From Schistosoma haematobium (lineage: Eukaryota > Platyhelminthes > Trematoda > Strigeidida > Schistosomatidae), in the NCBI RefSeq assembly GCF_000699445.3, contig NC_067199.1, positions 32,534,902 to 32,598,901 of the forward strand: a DNA stretch of 64,000 nt. Direction: 5' to 3'. A program made the translations under genes and the position numbers. A model generated the notes under the pieces. It was not told the DNA's origin. It saw only the letters and a program-made list of their open reading frames with translations, and made no database searches. Positions 59,362 through 64,000 of the stretch are shown here, in pieces. Numbering within the stretch: the stretch's first letter is position 1; every line of letters starts with the position of its first letter.

Positions 59362-59749
59362 CTTACTTACTTACTTACGCCTGTTACTCCTCGTGAAGGA
59401 GCATTGGCCGTTCATCAGCATTCTCCATCCAACACTGTCCCAAGCAATCCTTCCCAGTTCTTTCCAGTTGCTATTCATCCTTTTCATATCTACTTCTATT
59501 TCCCGACACAGTATGTTCTTTGGTCTACCGCTTTTCCATTTCCCTTCAGTATTCCATGTTAGTGCTTACCTCATGATGCAGTTTGATGAGTTGCATAGTG
59601 TTTGTCCAATTCATTTCCATTGTCTTTTACTAATTTCCTCTTCATCTAGATGCTGGTTTGTTCTTTCCCACAGAAGGCTGCTGCTGATGTTATCCAACCA
59701 ACGGATATTGAGTACCTTATCCAGATGATTGTTTATCAATACTTGTACC
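59362..59749 (-). mobile_element. 5'-truncated RTE LINE inserted beside a Penelope-like fragment
   Basis: Minus-strand RTE 3' end with a TTAC repeat tail (complement at 59,361-59,380) and an exact 11-bp duplication. It carries the end of the reverse-transcriptase protein in broken frames and matches 54,040-54,424 closely. Its right flank continues at once into 59,763-59,821, so the target was at or next to that older repeat. Confidence 0.85.
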
Positions 59750-59762
59750 TTCATCGTTTAGT

Positions 59763-59821
59763 AGAGAACAAAACACCACCAAAATCATCCACCTGAGCTA
59801 CAAATCTTCTCCACCATCTCA
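59763..59821 (+). mobile_element. Penelope-like repeat, tail fragment
   Basis: GAGAACAAAACACCACCAAA to CAAATCTTCTCCACCATCTC matches 790-847. The ribozyme part is missing. Confidence 0.55.
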
Positions 59822-59824
59822 GAA

Positions 59825-61375
59825 ATATGTTAGAAATGATTGGAATGTTTACTTCTATCAATAAATGTACAAAATAATCAAATGTTTGATACTAGATTCA
59901 AGCTTTATACTTAATTTTTTAGTCTATAATATTTACAATGCCAACTTCTATCATCGTTTAAAGATATATTCAAAACATTATTAATTATCATTTTCCCATC
60001 AAATGTTACTCGCAGTCTAGTTGTATTTTATGATGATAAAAAATGAAACATTTTGTATCTCAGTTTGATATACCTTTTAAGATCATAATACATATAGTTA
60101 GTTAATAATGTTTAGTACAGAAAAGAGACTTTTATACCTAAAAATGTTCATTCATTTATCAATATCCATTATGGTAATAGTATTTGGTTGAAAATGAACC
60201 AATCATATGCACATCATTTGGTCTGTTCAATAAACTGAAGAATTGAGCTAATAAAGCTTTCACGGAACTTGCGAAAAACTCACAAAATTCTTGAGTTGTT
60301 GGGGAATGGTTAAAGAAATAATAAAATGAAGAAAATGACTTTTCAAATGAACTACGGGAATCAATGATGGGCATGAAGAATGAAAGACTGATCCGTCGTT
60401 ATGATAGCTGTCAACTTTATTTATTGATGGAATCATCGATTTTTTGTGATTTATAGTTAGTAATTCACTGTCCAAATGACTGCTTAAGGACCAAAGTCTG
60501 TAAAATCATTTATGTAGCACAGCATCAAAAGCGTAAAAAGTTGAGTGACCACAACACAACTGAACAGTCTGACTTCTGAAAATTTTCAGAGATGTTTTGA
60601 AAATTTATAATGAAGTAGGACAGACACCTACCCTGATTTACTCAAAGTTTTCTCAAACTTAAGTTTTTATTGCTCCTGTTAGCGAATACTTCGAAAGTTT
60701 GATATAGTCAATGAACAATGAAGAAATTATGCTAACTAGATACTAGAGTTAACTTACTGACCTAAAGTGATCAGATAAAATGTTTGAAGAGAAGGTTCAA
60801 CAATGAACTCAGTTTTTCTGAACGATAGGTGTGATAAATTCATTTAAAGAACGATAACAATAGCAGTAATACAATGATTCAAACGTTTTCGTTTGTTCAA
60901 AATAACAAAGAATAAATCACTCTATAAACTGGTTTGTAGTGTATATAGTTTTATTACAAAGTTGTTTTGATATGACCTTAATTAACGTATAGTTATGCAA
61001 TTAAACACTATCTTAGTTTTGTATTGTAACACATGTACGGACATAATAAAACTAGATTTTGTTCTTCACCGAAAATATCACTTCAAATTTATGTTTAAGA
61101 ACTTTAAAGTCATAAATGCTATTAAGATAAATCTTTATTTTGGTAATTAAAAAATAACGTAAGCTTTTCACAACCGTTATACTACAAGAATGTCCATAAT
61201 AAATGTTCGCGGCTTTAGACTTCTTTCACTTTAACTCATTGTTTGAATGAGATATCGGAAAGCAAATCATTTATTTCCCTTCATTATATCACCTTTTAAC
61301 TCCTCAATAGTTGCAATTTAATAAATGATCTCTTGAGAGTCGTTTTTTTTATTTCTTAAGAGATTGGAATTTCCG
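59825..61375. other. No recognisable feature
   Basis: AT-rich; nothing found. Confidence 0.4.
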
Positions 61376-61386
61376 TGATCGATAAT

Positions 61387-61788
61387 GCCAAACCAAAACG
61401 TGGCATCAGTGCTTGAAGTCACTAACTTCTAGTCTGAGCCATGTTGGTAGATGCAGACTACTTGGTTGGGGTCCGCGTGACTATCGTAACCAATGATTGG
61501 GGACTCTTGGTGACACGGCTCAGAATCGATCACAATGGCGTCGGTGTATACACTCCCTGTCTTCCCTTAAACTAAGAGATTAAAATCGCTTCATACCTTT
61601 CTTTCTACGAACCAATTTTTTCTTCTTGTACTATATCTCTATATGCAATCTTTCTCTTATATATTACCACCTTTGACCTGACCACTGCTATGAATCCGGT
61701 GTTCATCTTGTGTGCTGATGCGGTATGGCAACCTGGACCGTTGCACATATGTGCCTGGTCCTACGTTGTAGCTGACTGACTGACTGAC
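61387..61788 (+). mobile_element. 3' end of a LINE with (TGAC)n tail and 11-bp duplication
   Basis: A GC-richer block that ends in GCTGACTGACTGACTGACTG. TGATCGATAAT flanks it exactly (61,376-61,386 and 61,789-61,799). The tandem 4-bp tail and duplication are as in RTE-type LINEs. It is a different family from the TTAC-tailed copies, because the sequences do not match. No coding frame is present, so it is probably the 3' untranslated end. Second copy: 42,777-43,013. Confidence 0.75.
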
Positions 61789-61804
61789 TGATCGATAATA
61801 AATG

Positions 61805-62204
61805 TGTCAAAAACATCTAGTTAGCTAGGTATTTCACAAAAGAAGAAACGAAACTAGAAACATTCGTCAAATGAACTTTAGAAATAACTTGTCTTTTAGC
61901 TTCATATAATTCATAAACAAAGAAGAAAACAAGTTTGATAATGTTTACTATCGTTTGTAAAATAAAGAAACTCACGATATAAAAGTTCACGATTGTGTAA
62001 AATGAATAAAAAGCTAATCAACAAACTTTGATATTAAATGGTTCGTAATCATTATCCTGTAAAACATATTATTGTACTTATCATAAATAAAAGAATATTT
62101 CGGAAACTTTTATTTTAACGGTTCGTTAACAAGATGAAATATTTCTTTGTTAGAATTGAAAAACTTAGAATATCATACTCTAAAAAACGTATTCTGTGGT
62201 TTCA

Positions 62205-62258
<54 letters not shown>

Positions 62259-63695
62259 TTTGTTCATTAAGCAATTGACTTATTGCAATTTATTATATTA
62301 TAACAGCAAGCTTTGATTTGACTTATTAGCTATCGGTATATTCGTTTCCATTCATAAATTACTGTAAACTGCTTATAAAGCTCATATTGAGATTTCTGTT
62401 GTAAATGTACTAATTTTGTACATATTATAATTCACTATTTATCGTGAATCACAGTCCTGTATTTTAGGCATATCATCATTTGCAACTAAAGGTCTAAATA
62501 ATACAAGACCATATGAAACGATTGGCTAGTCTTCTTAGCGTTCCGATTGATAGATAGAGTGATGGATAAAAATTTGCATAGAATATTGACCATTAGCATT
62601 TTACAAAATCAATCTGACTTCAGATCGTTACCATCTTTGATACTTTATAACACTAAATATAGAGTGATATAAGGCCACTAAGAGCATTCAAATAAGTTGA
62701 ATTCATGGATAATTATCATTAGGGTAATAAAAATCTTTAAAGACAATTTCTGTCAGAAATACCTGTGTAGATTCTATTTACCTGTCTAGATTCATGGCTT
62801 TAAAAAGCCTAAAGATTATGGGTCGTGGAACTTTGATGATTTTTAAGGTGATAATCCCACAAACTTTTAAAAAGCTCAAACATTTAACATCTCCTGTATT
62901 AATCAGTAAACCCAAGCACCTTTGTAAAATAGATGATCCAGCTGCCTCTAAAATAATGTCATGATTAAGTAACAATTAATGTCACGCAGTGTTTTACCAC
63001 GTGATCCAACTTTCTTATCACTTAGTTTTCTGTATTTTTATATTTAATGATGTTTACTGTGTAAACTGTTGAGTGCTTCATTCCCATTTCAATATACAGT
63101 ACATTCAAGCAAGTTTGTAGTGTTCTCTGTTTGCAGTTCTAGTCACTTCGTGATTAATATAGCACGTAATAGTTAGATCTAGGTTTCACTAAATCATTTA
63201 TTATTTCAGAAGCTACTAATACTTCAGATCAATTTTATTTATCTTAAATTAAATTTAATTACCCATTTATGTTATATTTAATTGAATATCTCAATGGTAT
63301 TGTGTTTTAAACCAGAGAAAACAGGATGCAGTTAAGCTAAAGACTATGGATTCCATGCGTATCACAAGAATTCTAACATGACTTACGAAGTGTTTCACAT
63401 TTCCAAATCTTGACCGTAGAAAATATTTTCACCTAACCCCGAAGTCAATCAGAAATCCTAAATTATACGACGATCGCATTATAAACTGTGAATACATTAA
63501 GAATGTTATTGTAACTCTTATATATGGATGTACATTTGATAGAACTTAAAGTGGTTTCTTTATAGCACTGATTCATGAATTGGTTATTCGGGGATAAGGA
63601 AAAGATAAACTAGGGTCGCTCTGGAAAAATGCTTTAACTATAGGCCAACTAAAGCCACGTGCAAATAAAAAGACTTCCACTTCAGCGTATATCTA
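61805..63695. other. No gene; one TA microsatellite
   Basis: (TA)n at about 62,206-62,254. Otherwise AT-rich, no shared repeats. Confidence 0.4.
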
Positions 63696-63699
63696 TCAG

Positions 63700-63940
63700 A
63701 GATGTATAGGCAGTTACGTATATACTTATTGAGCATCATCCTCTCGCTTGTAAACTATATAAATAGAATGACCCAACCCAGTATCTTACACCTTGGCTTT
63801 CCTCTACACTCAAAATCTCCAATAAACACAGTATTTTTTGTGCTGCTTCTCGGTACCAAGTTGGTTGAATGATTGCCAATATTCTAATTCGAAATTTTGT
63901 TAGATTCATTATCTTTATACTCGGTGACCGGGGGAGAAAT
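63700..63940 (+). mobile_element. LTR-like sequence at the window edge
   Basis: Contains a TATA box (AACTATATAAATAG, about 63,749-63,762) and, about 60 bp further on, CCAATAAACACAG as a possible poly(A) signal (about 63,820). TCGGTGACCGGGGG (63,921-63,934) then resembles the primer-binding region that follows some LTRs. The start may be TGTATAGGCAG at 63,703. No second LTR and no gag or pol are visible before the window ends, so this could also be an ordinary promoter. Confidence 0.35.
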
Positions 63941-64000
63941 AAGTTAAGTAAGAACTTGAATACAAGTGTTTCTGACTTTATACTTAAGAAATTTAATTAA

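Overview
The window looks like gene-poor, AT-rich intergenic or intronic DNA from a blood fluke (Schistosoma or a close trematode relative). Three things point there: 3' ends of RTE-type LINEs with a TTAC-repeat tail, Smα-like SINEs that carry hammerhead ribozyme sequences, and the density of tRNA-derived repeats. The species cannot be fixed from sequence alone. I found no cellular gene, no functional tRNA or rRNA gene and no CRISPR. Nearly every recognisable feature is a mobile element or its remnant.

Layout. 0-1 kb: two inverted copies of a hammerhead-bearing, Penelope-like repeat. 3.0-3.5 kb: an unclassified, relatively GC-rich dispersed repeat (second copy at 36.5-36.9 kb). 5.6-6.2 kb: a cluster of type-1 (Smα-like) hammerhead elements, with others at 28.0, 34.2, 38.8-39.0 and 45.8-46.0 kb. 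6.8-58 kb: about twenty copies of a second family, called type-2 here. It has a tRNA-like body, a hammerhead and long inverted ends. The best copies are at 6.8-7.2, 9.5-9.8, 24.9-25.4, 35.1-35.3, 42.4-42.6 and 52.5-52.8 kb. 10.4, 14.8, 26.6-27.8, 54.0 and 59.4 kb: RTE LINE remnants. The 26.6-27.8 kb copy keeps its 5' end, has lost its middle, and is flanked by a 14-bp target-site duplication. 21.4-21.8 kb: a candidate solo LTR. 32.4, 47.4 and 49.0 kb: a short family with terminal inverted repeats. 42.8 and 61.4 kb: 3' ends of another LINE with a TGAC-repeat tail. The right edge holds an LTR-like sequence.

How the parts relate. The RTE elements are the only ones with recognisable retrotransposition coding sequence, and all copies here are dead. 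The two hammerhead families share one plan: inverted ends around a tRNA-like pol III promoter region and a ribozyme. One type-2 copy has a 16-bp direct repeat at its ends, which suggests LINE-assisted retrotransposition. The most interesting signals are the foldback architecture of the hammerhead elements, the two type-2 ribozymes whose cores still look intact (25,240 + and 52,542 -), and the internally deleted RTE derivative. Elements were recognised by eye, so boundaries are approximate unless a duplication is stated.
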